From: Nymphaea colorata
Lineage: Eukaryota > Streptophyta > Magnoliopsida > Nymphaeales > Nymphaeaceae
Length of the DNA stretch: 64,000 nucleotides
Assembly: GCF_008831285.2 (NCBI RefSeq)
Contig: NW_022204507.1
Span: 1,116,001 to 1,180,000 of the forward strand
Direction of reading: 5' to 3'
The translations under genes were made by a program, and so were the position numbers. Under the pieces are notes generated by a model that was not told where the DNA came from, ran no database searches, and saw only the letters and a program-made list of their open reading frames with translations. Shown one piece after another: positions 11,060 through 23,093 of the stretch; positions within the stretch are counted from its first letter, which is position 1, and each line of letters begins with the position of its first letter.

Positions 11060-12095
11060 GCCACCAACAAAGTGAGTCAATAAGAAGAATTAGAACTCCG
11101 CTACAAAACAGCCCGATACAATGCTATAAGGAGCCATACTTGCGATATAATGGAAGGATCTTCATTCCCCTAGATTTTGATCTCCCACAGCTTCTCTTGG
11201 AGCATTTCCATGAGAGCACTTATCGCCGTTTGAGAGCCAACTTCTTCTCGTAGGCATGAACAGGGAGTATGTTAGATCCTGTGATGTATGTCAAAGGAAC
11301 AAGTCAGAGACAAAGAGATCTTCTGGCCTGCGGCAACCTCTACCAATTCCTGATTAGATTTGGGAAGGCATTTCAATGGATTTCATCGAAGGGCTTTTGA
11401 AGTCGTAAGGAAAATCTACTATCTTGGTGGTTGTCGATCGTTTGTCCAAATATTCACACTTTATAGCATTATCACACCCATACACGGCAAAAACCGTGGC
11501 ATGTGCATTTCAAGATACAACGGGATGACTTCATGGCCTTCCTCACTCCATTGTTAGTGATCGAAATTCCTTGTTTCTTGGCTTGTTTTGGAAAGAGCAC
11601 TTCCAACTGCAGGGAACAAGATTATAGATGAGCATGACTTACCACCCATAAGTGGATGGCTAGTTAGAGATAGTTAATAAAAGCCTAGAAACCTACTTGC
11701 ATTGCTTCGTAGGGCAGCGACCCAAGCTATGGGCTGATTACCTATCGTGGGCAAAATTTGTATATAACACATGCTCACACTTTGTTACCAGTCAGGGTCA
11801 GCAGGGACGCTATCATCAAGGACCACAAGCAGCGGCCAGAAACAAAATGACGATTTAGTATAATTGATGACATTGGGACCAATAGTTCCAGGAGGGAAAC
11901 TAGGTCTATCTATGACAACAACCTCACAGGTCCATTCAACGCCTATGGGGTTCTAAGAAATTGAGACCAAAATTCATCGGCCCTACCAGATCAAGAGAAA
12001 GATAGGGACCTTCATATACGAACTGATTCTACTAGAAGGAAGCCTGATTCACCCTGTCTTTCACGTCTCCAAGCTCAAAAGCTGTCCCCCCTTTG
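11060..12095 (+). pseudogene. Gypsy integrase, 3'-truncated
   Basis: Order along the strand: HH-CC zinc region with CYVCQRNKSETKRSSGL (about 11,280-11,330); ISMDFIEGL (about 11,370-11,398); [17 protein letters not shown] (about 11,423-11,473); LPHSIVSDR (about 11,541-11,567); TYHP and the E-VNKSLETYL block (about 11,640-11,700); and the C-terminal HPVFHVSKLKS (about 12,048-12,080). The region between VYNTCSHF and the C-terminal part is shortened. No chromodomain and no 3' LTR follow. Confidence 0.8.
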
Positions 12096-15000
12096 TAAGA
12101 GCCTAAAGTCTCTTGATAGACTATTCATTAGTCTTAATAGAAAACTCATTTATTCCCAATAGCCTTCCTCTCTTAAGGATCTATAAGTTCCCAAACTTTG
12201 TTGAAACTCATGAATATGATCTATTCTACTATTGTTTTCCTTTTCTCTTTTGAGGACAAGAGAGAGCCTATCATTAAATTTCAAAACATTGACATTGGTG
12301 CATTTTTTTTCAATAATAGATTTTAAAAGAGATTTTAACATGATGAACAAGTATTAAAGATAACCTACAAAAATGAAAACAATAGGATAGTGAAGACAAA
12401 TAAATCTATCAGAAAATGAAAACTTAGTTCTAAATATTCCTACTTTGCAATTTCTAACTAACCACACTAAATACTAAATAAAAAACTAGTTAAGAAAAGA
12501 ACTTCATAAAAATGATTATTCTAGTTGTTGGAGAACTAATGTAGAACAAACATAGAGAACAAACTATCTAGCTAAATTGTTAAAATGCCCCTGCTACAGT
12601 GCAACAATGGTCTCTAGATAGTCTTTCGAAAAAAAATGAACTTCGGAGGTCAAATGGTGCCCAAATCCAACAAATTGGATTTGCTTGAAAGTTAACATGT
12701 TAAAAAAAAAAACCTTTTTTTAACTTCCCCCTAGATTATGAGATATAGACATTTGACATGTCAAAATAGACTTGAATTTGAAAAACCCTGAAATCTAGTC
12801 CTTGAAAAGCTTTAAAAAAAGAAGAAGAAACGGAGGCTTGGAAAAGAAATAAGTGAATCAATGTCCTCCGGTTTTACTCTAATCTATCATACATGCATAA
12901 ATCAAACATTATACTAACTAAATTAAAGTATAATCAACAATAACTAATATTCATTTACAAACACAACTAAATGAAGTGTGTACCTTTTGCACAAATATCT
13001 CTAAAATACGTAAGATTAATTACAAAAACAAAAAATTATAGCGGTATAACTTGAAACTATAAAATGAAGTGTATACCTTTCAATGTGATACATTTACGAG
13101 GCTGCCACTTTTGCTAAATGAATAGAAAAATGCACCATAATATTAAAGAATAATGGTGGAACAATCACCTTCAAATTAAAGAATGTATGAAAAAATTTCT
13201 TTTCTAATTCTTTCTCTTGTAGAACTTTAGAACATAATCCTCTGAAAAACTATAAAATTCAACAATTACTTAGCCAACTTTCTTCAATAATGTTTTTCTT
13301 TTATCAATAATGTTTTTCTTTTAGGTAATAGAAGAAACTGGTGCAACAAAATATGACATTCATTACTTTTAAATTTCATTATTTTTAAATCCTATCAGTT
13401 TATATTCTTTCCTTTGAACGCATCAATGAATGTTTGTTGCATAAGCATATGACTCTTTTACATGTTTTATCAATCTACAAAAAATATCTTATTGCTTTTT
13501 ATCCATCCAAAAGCATGCAAAATGAATATATTTTATCGGTACCTTAAACTTGTATCGCATGAAGCAATTTTCATGTAGACATACCTTGCAAATTCATACA
13601 AGCATTCAAAGTGTTCTTTTGGTTTTCCTTCAATGTTCATTAGTGTCCAAACAAACAACCATAAATATTCTTTTAAAATGCATTATATCAAGTTTCAACA
13701 AATTATGTTGTTAATATGGTAATTCAAGGGAAATTTTTTCAATTAAATGGTAAATTTGAAACACTAACTTTAAAAGAAGAGCAAGAGCATCTCTAAATCC
13801 AATGCGGCCATAAAATGAAAGCTTATCGTGAAGAAATATATTCTTGAAAAGAAATTACAATTTCTTATACAATAAAATTTGCAACTATTTTTTGAGCAAA
13901 AAGAACATGTTTCTTTATGTTTTGTTGCATATCTTGGAGAGTCATTTATAGTGCACCTGCTTATGTTGAAATGTTTCATTTATTCATGCATCATATATTT
14001 GAACACCATTTTTCCACAATTATTTCAAGTTTTCTATAAGAAACTGCAACATCCATATACTTGCTAGGATCACTAAACTTAAGCAAATACAATATAATAT
14101 ATAGTTGTTTTATGCACATCAACTTGTATGATACAAGAATGATTGGCCTTCTGCTATCAATAGAATTGATTGGTTTAAATGAATTAAATTGATCATTTGC
14201 TAATATCAAACCTAATATGATGAGTATGATAATGAATTATGGGTTTAGTTCATCAAAAGAACTCAATGTTAGAAAATTTCCAGGAGCACTTGTCCTTCAA
14301 GCACCTTTTTCATCTTATCTCATTGATGAAGCAATTATTATAAAGAAGTATAACCTTTGAAACCTTAATATCAACAGAAAATGCCACAAGACATGCTCTA
14401 GCTACAATTTTGGCACTTGAGTCAGCTTGAAAAACTTTCAATTTGCATAGGCTGGGCACCAATGTTATCATGTGTCAGATTGTTAAAATTTAAAAATGTA
14501 TGCTAAAAGGACCATAAGTCCTTGCTAAAGCCATTATAAGTTGTCATGACTCCAAAATCATGGCTAATGCCAACTTAACGACTTTTTTAGTGACATGTTT
14601 TTTAATTTTTAGCCATCTAGCAATATTTGGTATCAAACAAAATTGAACTATCCTATATATATATAGTATAATCTAGTAAATATAATCTTATTACATAATA
14701 AATATAATCCTATTACTGCTTGATGGTCGGGCATGCCCATTCCCAACCCTATTATAGCTAAGACATAGTTGTGCAATAGTTTTTTTTTTCATCTCACAAA
14801 TAGAACTTTGGTAATGTTTTACCTTCAAGTAATGCTTCCTTAAGCAAATTAGTATCATGTTAATGACTTGTCACTGTACATACTAAAATACTTTAAACAA
14901 AATAAGTACATACAAAATTACAATTTGCTAAATCTTGTGCAACATGGAAATAATTTGTGTTTGGTATCTTTCAATGACTTGGAAAATGACTCAAGGTTCT

Positions 15001-16782
15001 CATTCTGTCCCCTAAATTTATCTTCTTAGTCATTCATACTGATATTTGCATTAAATGTTTGACATATATTATGCAACAATCCATATGAAGCATCTTCATT
15101 GATTTTGGAGATGAAGTTTTCTGACAAATTAAGATAATGATGTGACCTCAACACGATGATACCAACAAGTGTAGCTTGTTCAAATTCCAATATAAATGAA
15201 ATTATCCAAAACATCCTCCAAAGTTTGATGCAGAAGTTAATGATAAACATGGATATTTGGTATTCCTACCAACGCCGACCTTATTAGCATGGCAAAGCTA
15301 ATGAATGTTTTACTACATTCACATATCCTCCCAAATGCTGGTAAAATTAGTCGTAATTTGGAAGCCAACATCCCTAATCAACCTTTTAAGCATTACCTTT
15401 GTTTATGAATCCATTTTGGACTTAAACAAGTGTTAATGAAACAATCTCTCTTCAAAATCAATAAAACAAAAATAATATTAGTTTCAAAATAAAAAATTCA
15501 CATGAAAAATAATTAAAAATTATCAACAAACCTTCTTCTTTGTAGCAAAAGCATTTTTCTAAAGGAAAACTTTATCTTGGAAAGAAACAAGATAAGGCAA
15601 AAAAATGACATACTGATTTTAGTAATACCAAGTCAATGCTTGTAAATGAACCAAACAATTCACTATCAATGGGTGAAGCATCAATCTTCATAAATGAGCT
15701 TGGCTTTGGTACGTTTTTTTCATATGCTTTTAACTCCTTTTCATATAAAACTGAGCTTGAACATGCCTTCTTCAATATGATTCGAGTTGTTTATTAGCTC
15801 CACCACCCATTTGCACACACCTATGGTTTGGCATGATCTTCTTGCTTGCATTATAAAACAATGTTCAGACATCAATAGTGATGGGCATCCATCATCAAAT
15901 ACATATATTACAATGTAGTGGAGCACAAAATATTCATTTATTTTGAGGTATGTCTTTTTTAAACAGCAGTCAATTTTATATTTGAGAAGTGCATAATCTC
16001 CCTCAAAATAGCAAGTGGTGAAATTGTTGGTCGTTAAGGCGTTTGCATAACACTTATTAGAAATCAATCACAATTTCATTGAGTTCGTTATACATATCTT
16101 GTGCACCAAGTACTTTTGTGGAGAGTCAACACTTACCTACTTATAGTTCATCACCAAATTTTGCCTAATATCAACCATTTATTTGATCATTTGCCCCGAA
16201 CTTGCACAAACTCAATCTAAATCACTAGTTTACTTCCATTTTCTTTCTCCAAACTAAACCCATGTACATGTAGAAGTCCACTTTTAGCAGCTATGATTGA
16301 TCCTATGATCACTTAGTCATAAGATGGAAGTAGAAAAGAAGATTTATTCCTGAATTAAAAAGGTATCCCTTGTCAAAATCCAAGAGACCAATAAGAGGTT
16401 GAACCCACTACTCTTCAAGCTGCTCAAATAGATACCATATGACTACATGGGATGAATGCACTTCATAAGATGACACTTGTCAATTGGTCAATTGCCCTTG
16501 GAAAACAAAATAGTTGCAAGTTGATCCATAAAACTAAAAGACATGTATGTGGCTCTATTGCTTGGTTCAATGTTTAATCAACTGTCAAAGCGTACAACCA
16601 AAGAGAATGAATAACTTATTTTGACACCTAGATAATCCTATTGTGAAACCAATGACTGGAAAAGTTGTCATGTTTATCATTGTGAATAAAGGATGAAACA
16701 ATTGGATACCAACCATGCATTCCTACATGGTATTCTAAAGAAGAGGCCCACATGCATCAACCATTAGGGCTTAAAGATCCTA
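12096..16782. other. AT-rich spacer without recognised genes
   Basis: About 4.7 kb of AT-rich sequence on both strands. Short open frames (for example 12,150-12,350, 15,741-16,067 minus) show no domain I recognise and have neither plausible splice context nor family motifs. Decayed transposon sequence is possible but unsupported. Confidence 0.4.
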
Positions 16783-16870
16783 AGAGGTCGTTTGATGGCC
16801 ACAGGACACGCGTGTCCTGTTTAGTTGATTTTTTCATCAAACGCCGGACACAGGACAGGCTGGACAGAAT
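16783..16870. repeat. Small hairpin (MITE-like) sequence
   Basis: GTCGTTTGATGG is answered about 45 bases later by CATCAAACGCC. Between them is a perfect 16-bp palindrome, AGGACACGCGTGTCCT. The TTTGATGG-type start resembles the ends of some small non-autonomous DNA elements, but no target duplication was established. A CT-rich stretch follows (16,940-17,140). Confidence 0.35.
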
Positions 16871-17140
16871 AGACGGTTGAACAAGAGTATAATTGAATTT
16901 CTGTTCCACGGTGATCCGAGCTTACTCTCGGAACAGACAGAACATCTCCTCCCGCCCCCAACCTCGAGCCCCCGACCCCCAGCCCTCGACCCGTTGCCTT
17001 TCTCTCCTCCTGTTGCTTTTCTCTCCTCCTCCATCTCCGCCCCTGATTTCTCCTCCATCTCTGCGCCTGTCCCCATCGTTTTTCTCTCCTACAGAAATAG
17101 GTGAGTGTTTCCTTCTTCTTTTTTTGTGTTTTTGTTGATC

Positions 17141-17889
17141 TTCGCTTCCCCTACCTGCCCATCGCCCTTCCCCTCTCCGACGGATTTGGGTGCCCTAATC
17201 AGACAAATTTTCCATCTTCAGAAAGAGGAGAGCAAAACTATGAATTGAACTTGTTTATTTAGTCTAAATTTTGGTTATGAATTAGGTTAATTGCATTTGG
17301 TTGCTAACATTTCTGCAACACTTTAAATCTAATTATGCAAGAACAAGTAGGTTGGATATAGTATTGTAAAATTTTAAGGAAATAAGAGAAACACAGTCCA
17401 ATGTGGTTCATCTTTAATGAGAAGCCTATATTCTACATGACATGAGATCTCATTACTTCATGAAACCAAATCCCAATCCTTCATATATGGTGAAGAAAAT
17501 ATGATCCAATTCAAAACCAAATCCAAGTTTGATAAGCAGCTTTCCATCTGAATCTACATATGAGTTTGAACCAAACATGGTTATTAAAATCTAAATTGTA
17601 GTTACATGTTACATTAATAAATTTCCTACCAAGGCTAAATCAACTGCAGATTTTACATGTAAAACTAGTTATTTTTTATTTCATATTGGTCAAATGTAAC
17701 AACCAAGATTTTATTTTTTGTCCATTTTATCCTAGACCAGCAGTTGTTGCCTGCAAGTCTTTGAATCCCTATTTTTGTTCATGAGCTGTAGTTTGATGTA
17801 GTACAACTCTCCCTCTCCCCCACACACCTACATATTACATTCATGTGCATCTGTTTGGCCTTGTCAGAGCTGCTAGTGAAAACTGTAAT
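17141..17889. other. Intron-like spacer left of Copia B
   Basis: AT-rich, no coding signal. Because Copia B sits between this and the topoisomerase exons, it may be the upstream part of the same intron. Confidence 0.3.
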
Positions 17890-17894
17890 AGTAT

Positions 17895-18136
17895 TATACA
17901 AAGTAGGAAAAACTGGAAGAGATTATCTTAACGTGGAAAACCCTCGACTCGAGGGATAAAAAACCATGATAGGGAATACCTGGCACTCACTCGCAGCCAG
18001 ACACTCTCTCATTAGAATTTCATTCAGACTTTAACGACTAGGGTAACAAAGACATAAGTAGAGCCTTAACAGGCCTAAATAAAAGTAACACTGGACCGGG
18101 TCTAGATCCAGACCCATACATTAAAACACATCAACA
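17895..18136 (-). repeat. Copia B 3' LTR
   Basis: A 242-bp LTR in coding sense. On the minus strand it starts TGTTGATGTG just after the polypurine tract. At its outer end the terminal dinucleotide has mutated: TATAC on the plus strand against TGTAG in the other LTR. Confidence 0.85.
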
Positions 18137-18152
18137 CTCCCCCTCAAGTTGG
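18137..18152 (-). other. Copia B polypurine tract
   Basis: On the minus strand CAACTTGAGGGGGAG runs directly into the TG start of the 3' LTR: the plus-strand priming site. Confidence 0.8.
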
Positions 18153-18731
18153 GCATACAGATCAAACATGTCCAACTTGGATACATTTCTTTCAAATGAA
18201 GTTGCAGACAAGGCTTTGGTCAGGACATCAGCTGTTTGGTCTTCAGATGTCATGTAAGGAAGTATAAGTTTTTTAGCATCAATTCTCTCTCGAATGAAAT
18301 GTCGGTCAATCTCAACATGCTTTGTTCTGTCATGTAGCACAGGGTTGTTGGCCAAGTTGATTTCTGACTTGTTATAACAATACATCTTCATTGGTTCTTC
18401 AACCATTATACCAATATCAATCAACAATACTTTCAACGACAAAAGCTCAGAAACTCCCATAGCAACTGCTCTGTATTCTGCTTCAGCACTGCAACGAGAA
18501 AAAACGTCTTGCCTCATACTCCTCCACACTATGAGATTCCCCTTCCAAATAGCTGCAATTGCCAGAGGTGGACCTCTTAATGTCCATACAGCCTGCCCAG
18601 TCTGCATTTGAATAACCTTCGATCCCAAGAGTGTCTTGCTTAACATACAGGAGACCGTTGCCAGGATTCCTCTTCAAGTAGCACAAGATCCTGTCGACAG
18701 CCTTCAAGTGAGCATCCGTGGGAGCATGCAT
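18153..18731 (-). pseudogene. Copia B RNase H
   Basis: Two overlapping frames give DRILCYLKRNPGNGLLY, YSNADWAGCMDIKRSTSG, AEAEYRAVAMGVSELL, YCYNKSEINLANNPVLHDRT and KHVEIDRHFIRE, then QTADVLTKAL. These are the ordered landmarks of copia RNase H. One frameshift lies between the SADWAG block and the EAEYRA block. The DNKSAI motif reads YNKSEI, so the catalytic Asp is lost. Confidence 0.85.
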
Positions 18732-20113
18732 GTACTAACTCATCACATTCACAACGAAGGTAATATCAGGTCTAGTGAGAGTAAAATAAATCAACTTCAC
18801 AGCGAAAGTAATATCTTCTCTTCGCCTCTTTACAGAGAGGCTCCCCATCTCTAAGACTCAGCTTATGGCCAACATCTAGAGGAGTAGAAGCCAGTCTACA
18901 TCCCAGTTTTCCGGTCTCTTTTAACAAATCTAGAGTGTACTTCCGTTGATTTAGCACAAGGCTAGTACCAGACCTACAAATTTCAATGCCAAGGAAATAT
19001 TTCAACTTACCAAGGTCCTTGAGATCAAATTCGATCGCCAACAGTTTCTTTAACTTAATTATTTCATCTTCATTTGACAATCATATCATCAACATATACC
19101 AACAGAAGAGTAACCTTTTGCTCATTCCTCTTTACAAAGTGTGTATGATCTCCATTTCCTTGATAATATCCGTATTGTCTCATTACAAGTCTAAGTTGTT
19201 CAAACCATGCTCGAGGAGATTGCTTGAGCCCATATAGGGCTTTCCTTAGCTTGCAACATTTTTCAGGTTCCTCAAGTCTGTACATCTTCCACTCCTTTAT
19301 CATAGCTAAGGAGATAATGACTCTGACAGTCTTCATCTTCGCAACAGGAGCAAAGGTCTCCAAGTAGTCAATCCTATATTTCTGACTAAACCCCTTGACA
19401 ACAAGTCAAGCTTTATATCTGTCTATATTCCCATATGGCTTATACTTAATGGTGTAAACCCACTTAGATCCTACCAGATGAGTCGCTTCAGAAATCTTTA
19501 CCACCTCCCATGTCTTATTTCTGTTCAAGGATTCCATCTCTTCTTGCATTGCATAAGTCCCCTTGGGATCACTCTGAGCCTCAACAACAATCCTGGGAAT
19601 CACAACCAAAGAAAGAGATGATACAAAACAATTGTATTCCTTGCTCAGTCTAGAATATGATATGAAGTTACCAATAGGGTGTTGAGTACATGACCTGACA
19701 CCCTTTCTGAGGGCAATGGGTAGCTCTTCATTAGCAACTTTTGTCTGGAACTCATTTTCAGCTGACTCCACCAGGGCATGACTTGGATCATCCAGGGAAG
19801 ACATAACATTGGGATTGAGAGTAGAGTTTTGTCGGCCCATACGTAGACTTTGGCGAGAGTAAACCTGTCCAGACAAATGTTTACGTTCCTCCACAATCCT
19901 ATCACCATAGTCTTCATCCTTCTCATTACATTCCTCCACAATCCTATCACCACAGTCTTCATCCTTCTCATTACGTTCCTCCACAATCCTATCACCACAG
20001 TCTTCATCCTTCTCATGTTCTAGCACATCTATGACTTGACTCTCTTCACGTTTGTAATCCAGAAAATCTGTGAATTGAATTTCTTGACTTGAAGAATACT
20101 CTTCCCTTGGCAT
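18732..20113 (-). pseudogene. Copia B reverse transcriptase
   Basis: RVT_2 blocks on the minus strand include QEEMESLNRNKTWEVV and LVGSKWVYTIKYKPYGNIDRYKA (about 19,410-19,560). These are followed by ETFAPVAKMKTVRVIISLA, CKLRKALYGLKQSPRAWFEQ, LLVYVDDMIV (catalytic YVDD, about 19,075-19,100) and FDLKDLGKLKYFLGIEI. The domain is nearly complete but split over frames, with a stop between DRYKA and the FAPVAK block. A 15-residue tandem repeat lies upstream (19,886-20,025). Confidence 0.85.
19886..20025 (-). repeat. 45-bp coding tandem repeat, three copies
   Basis: On the minus strand the 15-residue unit EKDEDCGDRIVEERN is present three times, with Cys/Tyr and Arg/Cys variants. It lies in the linker between integrase and reverse transcriptase. 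Confidence 0.85.
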
Positions 20114-20671
20114 ATACTTCTCCCCCGAAGAAGATTCTCACCAAAATAAGAGACATGTTCAAGAAAAGTAACATCCTTGGTGACATATTCACGACCATTA
20201 GAGGGATCAAGACACTTATACCCCTTTTGAGTGGGAGAATAGCCTACAAAAACACCTTTAATCGACCGATGATCAAATTTTTTAACAGTAGGATTATGAT
20301 TATGAATAAAGCAGACACAACCAAAAACTCGAGGAGGAAGGGGAAGGATTGACGGCTCCCTAGTAATATAGAAAAAGGGGTACACCCATTGAGCAAACGA
20401 CTAGGCATAAGATTGATTAAATATGTACCCATGAGAACAGCATCACCCCAACGCTATTTTGGAAGATTCCTCTAAAACAAGAGAGCCCTGGTGACATTAA
20501 GTAACTGACGGTTCTTTCTCTCAGCCACCCCATTTTGGGGGGAAGTATAACTACACGATGTCTCATGAACAATTCCCTTCTTTCGAAAGAAATTATCAAT
20601 AGACTGACACATATACTCACAGGCATTGTCAGTCGGAAGATCTTAATAGAACTTTCAAATTGGGTCTCCAC
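20114..20671 (-). pseudogene. Copia B integrase C-terminal half
   Basis: Frames encode ETQFESSIKIFR followed after a one-base deletion by a TDNACEYM-like stretch, NGVAERKNR-type sequence and RVFGCVCFIHNHNPTVKKFD...KGVFVGYSPTQKGYKC. This is the second half of the copia integrase DDE domain and its GKF/GYS tail. The first catalytic aspartate region is missing: the GAG-pre-integrase sequence runs straight into ETQFE. Confidence 0.8.
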
Positions 20672-21480
20672 AAGAGTAAAAGTTCAGCAAAAATAAGTTC
20701 ACAATTTAATTCTTTCGTAATCTTACTGACAGAGAAGAGATTCAAGGGAAGATGCGAAACATGTAGAGCATTGTGAACAAGGAATTTGTTCAAAAGTGAG
20801 AGACTCTCTTTTCCAGCCACAGAAAAAGAAGAACCATCGGCTAGAGAGACAAGTTCCTTTCCTGAGGAAAGCTTATATTCGTGAAAAAACATAGGATTGC
20901 CAATCATGTGGTGGGTAGCACCGCTATCAACAATCCACTCTCCCATCCAAGAATTACCTTTTTTCTTTGAAATAGCAAGGGCACGGTTGATGTTCACATC
21001 ATCTGATTCCTCAGGCTGACCGATATCACACTGACTTAAGTATGCACAAAGCTCACGAATTTGTTCACTTGAGATAGGAGTTTTCCCACCATTAGGGTTA
21101 TTAGCATCAGAGAAAGGCTTCTTTCCACTAGAAGACCTTCCTCTACTATTCTTCTTTTCAGGATGCAGGTCCCAACAAAACTCTATGGTATGACCGGTTT
21201 TCTTGCAATGCGTACATTTTCGAGGAGGTCGGGCAGCTCCCATAGAGGCACGGCTAACCAGAAAAGACCTTTCATTATATGAGGTATGATCCCCTTTTCT
21301 TCCAGTTATAACAATGCGCCTTTGCTCTTTAGCTTCAACACGGGAGTAGACATCTTCAATACTAAACGATTCTTTCGAATTAAGAATTTGACTCCTTATA
21401 CTTTCAAAGTCATCGTTGAGTCCTGCTAAGAATAAGAATATCCTATTCTCCCATTCTTTGGCTACATGATGTATCTAGTC
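20672..21480 (-). pseudogene. Copia B gag zinc knuckle and protease
   Basis: A 204-codon open frame (21,243-20,629) begins in a CX2CX4HX4C zinc knuckle, CTHCKKTGHTIEFC (about 21,170-21,215). It then has a basic/Ser-rich linker and the protease signature WIVDSGATHHM (about 20,910-20,945), with the catalytic Asp intact. LSLLNKFLVHNALHVSHLPLNLFSV follows. Upstream, to about 21,480, broken frames carry the gag segment ending in a VYSRVEAKEQRRI-like block. Confidence 0.85.
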
Positions 21481-22037
21481 TTGGGGCAATTCCAAGTATC
21501 ATCAGACTAGTAGTCAAGATCCTCCCATTTGGATGTTAAGGTTGCATAAACATCTACGACAGAGAGATCCCCTTGCCATAGAGCATAGACCTCCTTCATC
21601 AATTGATACACACGAACCTTCTTCTTCTTCTGGCCATACATTTGTTCTAAAATATCCCACATATCTCTCGCAGTCTTCTTGTGAAGGATGAGGGGTTGAA
21701 TATCGGAGGATACAGAATTGACAATCTAATTTTTTACTTGGTTGTCCTCAAGAAACCAAGTATCCCAAGCTGCACTAGTCTCAACATGTTCAACTTTCCT
21801 CCCATTTACATAGGCAATACGGCCTCGACCAGCAATCCCCATAGTGATGGCAGCAGACCATTGAAAGTAATTTTCTTTGGTGAGGTGAATGGTAGTAACT
21901 TGGACATGAATGTTTTCTGTTCTAGAAGCCCCAAAATCTGTCTGACCAACATTAACCGTAGAGAAAGAAGATTCAGCCATAATCATGATCCAAGCCAACA
22001 ACAGCCTAACGAAACACACTGCAACAAAAAAAAACAA
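21481..22037 (-). pseudogene. Copia B gag N-terminal part
   Basis: The minus-strand frame carries MAESSFSTVNVGQTDFG (start near 21,981), TTIHLTKENYFQWSAAITM, GRGRIAYVNGRK and WDTWFLEDNQVKN, as in copia gag proteins (LNGxNYxxWSxxM...). A stop follows the DNQVKN block. Beyond it the pattern continues to MWDILEQMYGQKKKK and VYALWQGDLSVVDVYA. Confidence 0.75.
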
Positions 22038-22586
22038 GCGTGGAACAACGGCGGCAGCAAGCAGACTGCTGGGTGTTGACAGAAGTGATCAGCGACGGCA
22101 AGAGCAGACGACACTGGACGGATGAGGTAGCCCAGGACAGAGCACGTCTGGCAGGGCAGGCGGCGCTGGGCAGAGCACTCATGCGACGATGACCAGAATC
22201 CCACGACGCCGGAACTTCACGACAAAAAAAATAGCAGAGTCGGGTCCAGTAACAGTGACAACACGAACCTGAGTAGCGGGCAACAGAAACGAGAGTAGTG
22301 GGTGATGTAGGCAGCAGAGCGTCGATAGTTGAGAAGCTTGCAAAAGTGGGCGACAACCACGAGTGATGGAGGAGTCCAAAGAGGCTGATGATGGTGGAGA
22401 AGGCGAGCGGCAGTCTCGGACGATGTTGGAAGCACAGAGAGGCAATGCACTAGGTGCACCGTCGGGCACAGCAAACCAGCAAGCTTCGTCGGGGTCCACC
22501 GAAACTTCATGGGGACAGAAATTCTTCCACCAAACAGAGTCGAGGATTCTTCGTCAAATCTGAACAGTGATCTCAAAAACTGCTCG

Positions 22587-22597
22587 GCCTGATACCA
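22587..22597 (-). other. Copia B primer-binding site
   Basis: On the minus strand TGGTATCAGGC follows the 5' LTR end (...CTACA). It matches the initiator-methionine-tRNA type site. Confidence 0.8.
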
Positions 22598-22811
22598 TGT
22601 AGAAAGTAGGAAAAATTGGAAGAGATGATCTTAACATGGAAAACCTCGACTTACCTAGCGCTCACTCGCAACCAGACACTCTCTCACTAGATTTTCATTC
22701 ACACTTTAACAACTAGGGTAACAAAGACATAAGTATAGCCTTAACAGGCCGAAACAGGAGTAACACTAGACCAGGTCCAGATTCAGACCCATACATTAAA
22801 ACACGTCAACA
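22598..22811 (-). repeat. Copia B 5' LTR
   Basis: 214 bp. It lacks about 33 bp present in the other LTR and in the duplicated copy at 28,270-28,511 (the segment around CTCGAGGGATAAAAAACC). It has TG..CA ends and is followed by the AGTAT target duplication. Confidence 0.85.
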
Positions 22812-22887
22812 AGTATAATGCTATTTGTGGTACCAAACACTGTTCAACAATCTAGTCAAGCTAATCGATATGCGATGTCCTTTGTAG

Positions 22888-22996
22888 GTACATTGCTAAA
22901 ACAATTATTGGTGATGTAGATGATGATGTGGTTGATAAACTGGACTCGTGCTTCCAACCAAAGTTAATAGGTTTGCACCAAACCTCTAATGAAAAG
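22888..22996 (+). pseudogene. Topoisomerase IA-like exon 1, copy 1
   Basis: A TTTGTAG acceptor precedes a 109-base exon reading YIAKTIIGD, then acidic DVDDDVVDKLDSCF and PKLIGLHQTSNEK, then a GTTGGT donor. Its reading phase joins the next block in frame. The pattern matches the C-terminal zinc-ribbon/repeat part of plant bacterial-type (type IA) DNA topoisomerases, as I recall that family. Only two exons are visible and the next one has a stop, so this is a gene fragment or a pseudogene. Confidence 0.6.
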
Positions 22997-23093
22997 GTTG
23001 GTATTTCATGTTGGTTCCTAACAAATGAAATCCATGGGAAGTTCATTTTCTTTGTGCCTGTTGTTTGTCATGCATATTGTTTTCTCTTTGCAG

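Larger units (their letters stand above)
17895..22811 (-). mobile_element. Copia B, complete LTR retrotransposon (decayed)
   Basis: A 4.9-kb Ty1/copia element on the minus strand, flanked by the 5-bp target duplication AGTAT (17,890-17,894 and 22,812-22,816). LTRs lie at 17,895-18,136 and 22,598-22,811. The order in coding direction is gag, protease, integrase, reverse transcriptase, RNase H, which defines copia. An internal deletion joins the end of the GAG-pre-integrase part to the middle of integrase, and frames are broken in many places, so it is non-autonomous. It is inserted in what looks like an intron of a topoisomerase IA gene fragment. Confidence 0.9.

Noticed and set aside
15741-16067. 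108-codon minus-strand frame, considered as transposase
   Set aside because: No DDE, zinc-finger or hAT/MULE motif that I can recognise; left as AT-rich spacer.
16877-17138. Pro/Ser-rich plus-strand frames after the 16.8-kb hairpin
   Set aside because: Low-complexity CT-rich sequence; no downstream exons or domain.
20089-20352. Plus-strand frame of 87 codons
   Set aside because: Antisense shadow of the Copia B integrase/reverse transcriptase region.
22179-22576. Minus-strand frames of 106-119 codons upstream of Copia B gag
   Set aside because: They lie in the element leader between primer-binding site and gag, overlap each other in different frames and are repeated at 27,848-28,201 with the same lack of domains.
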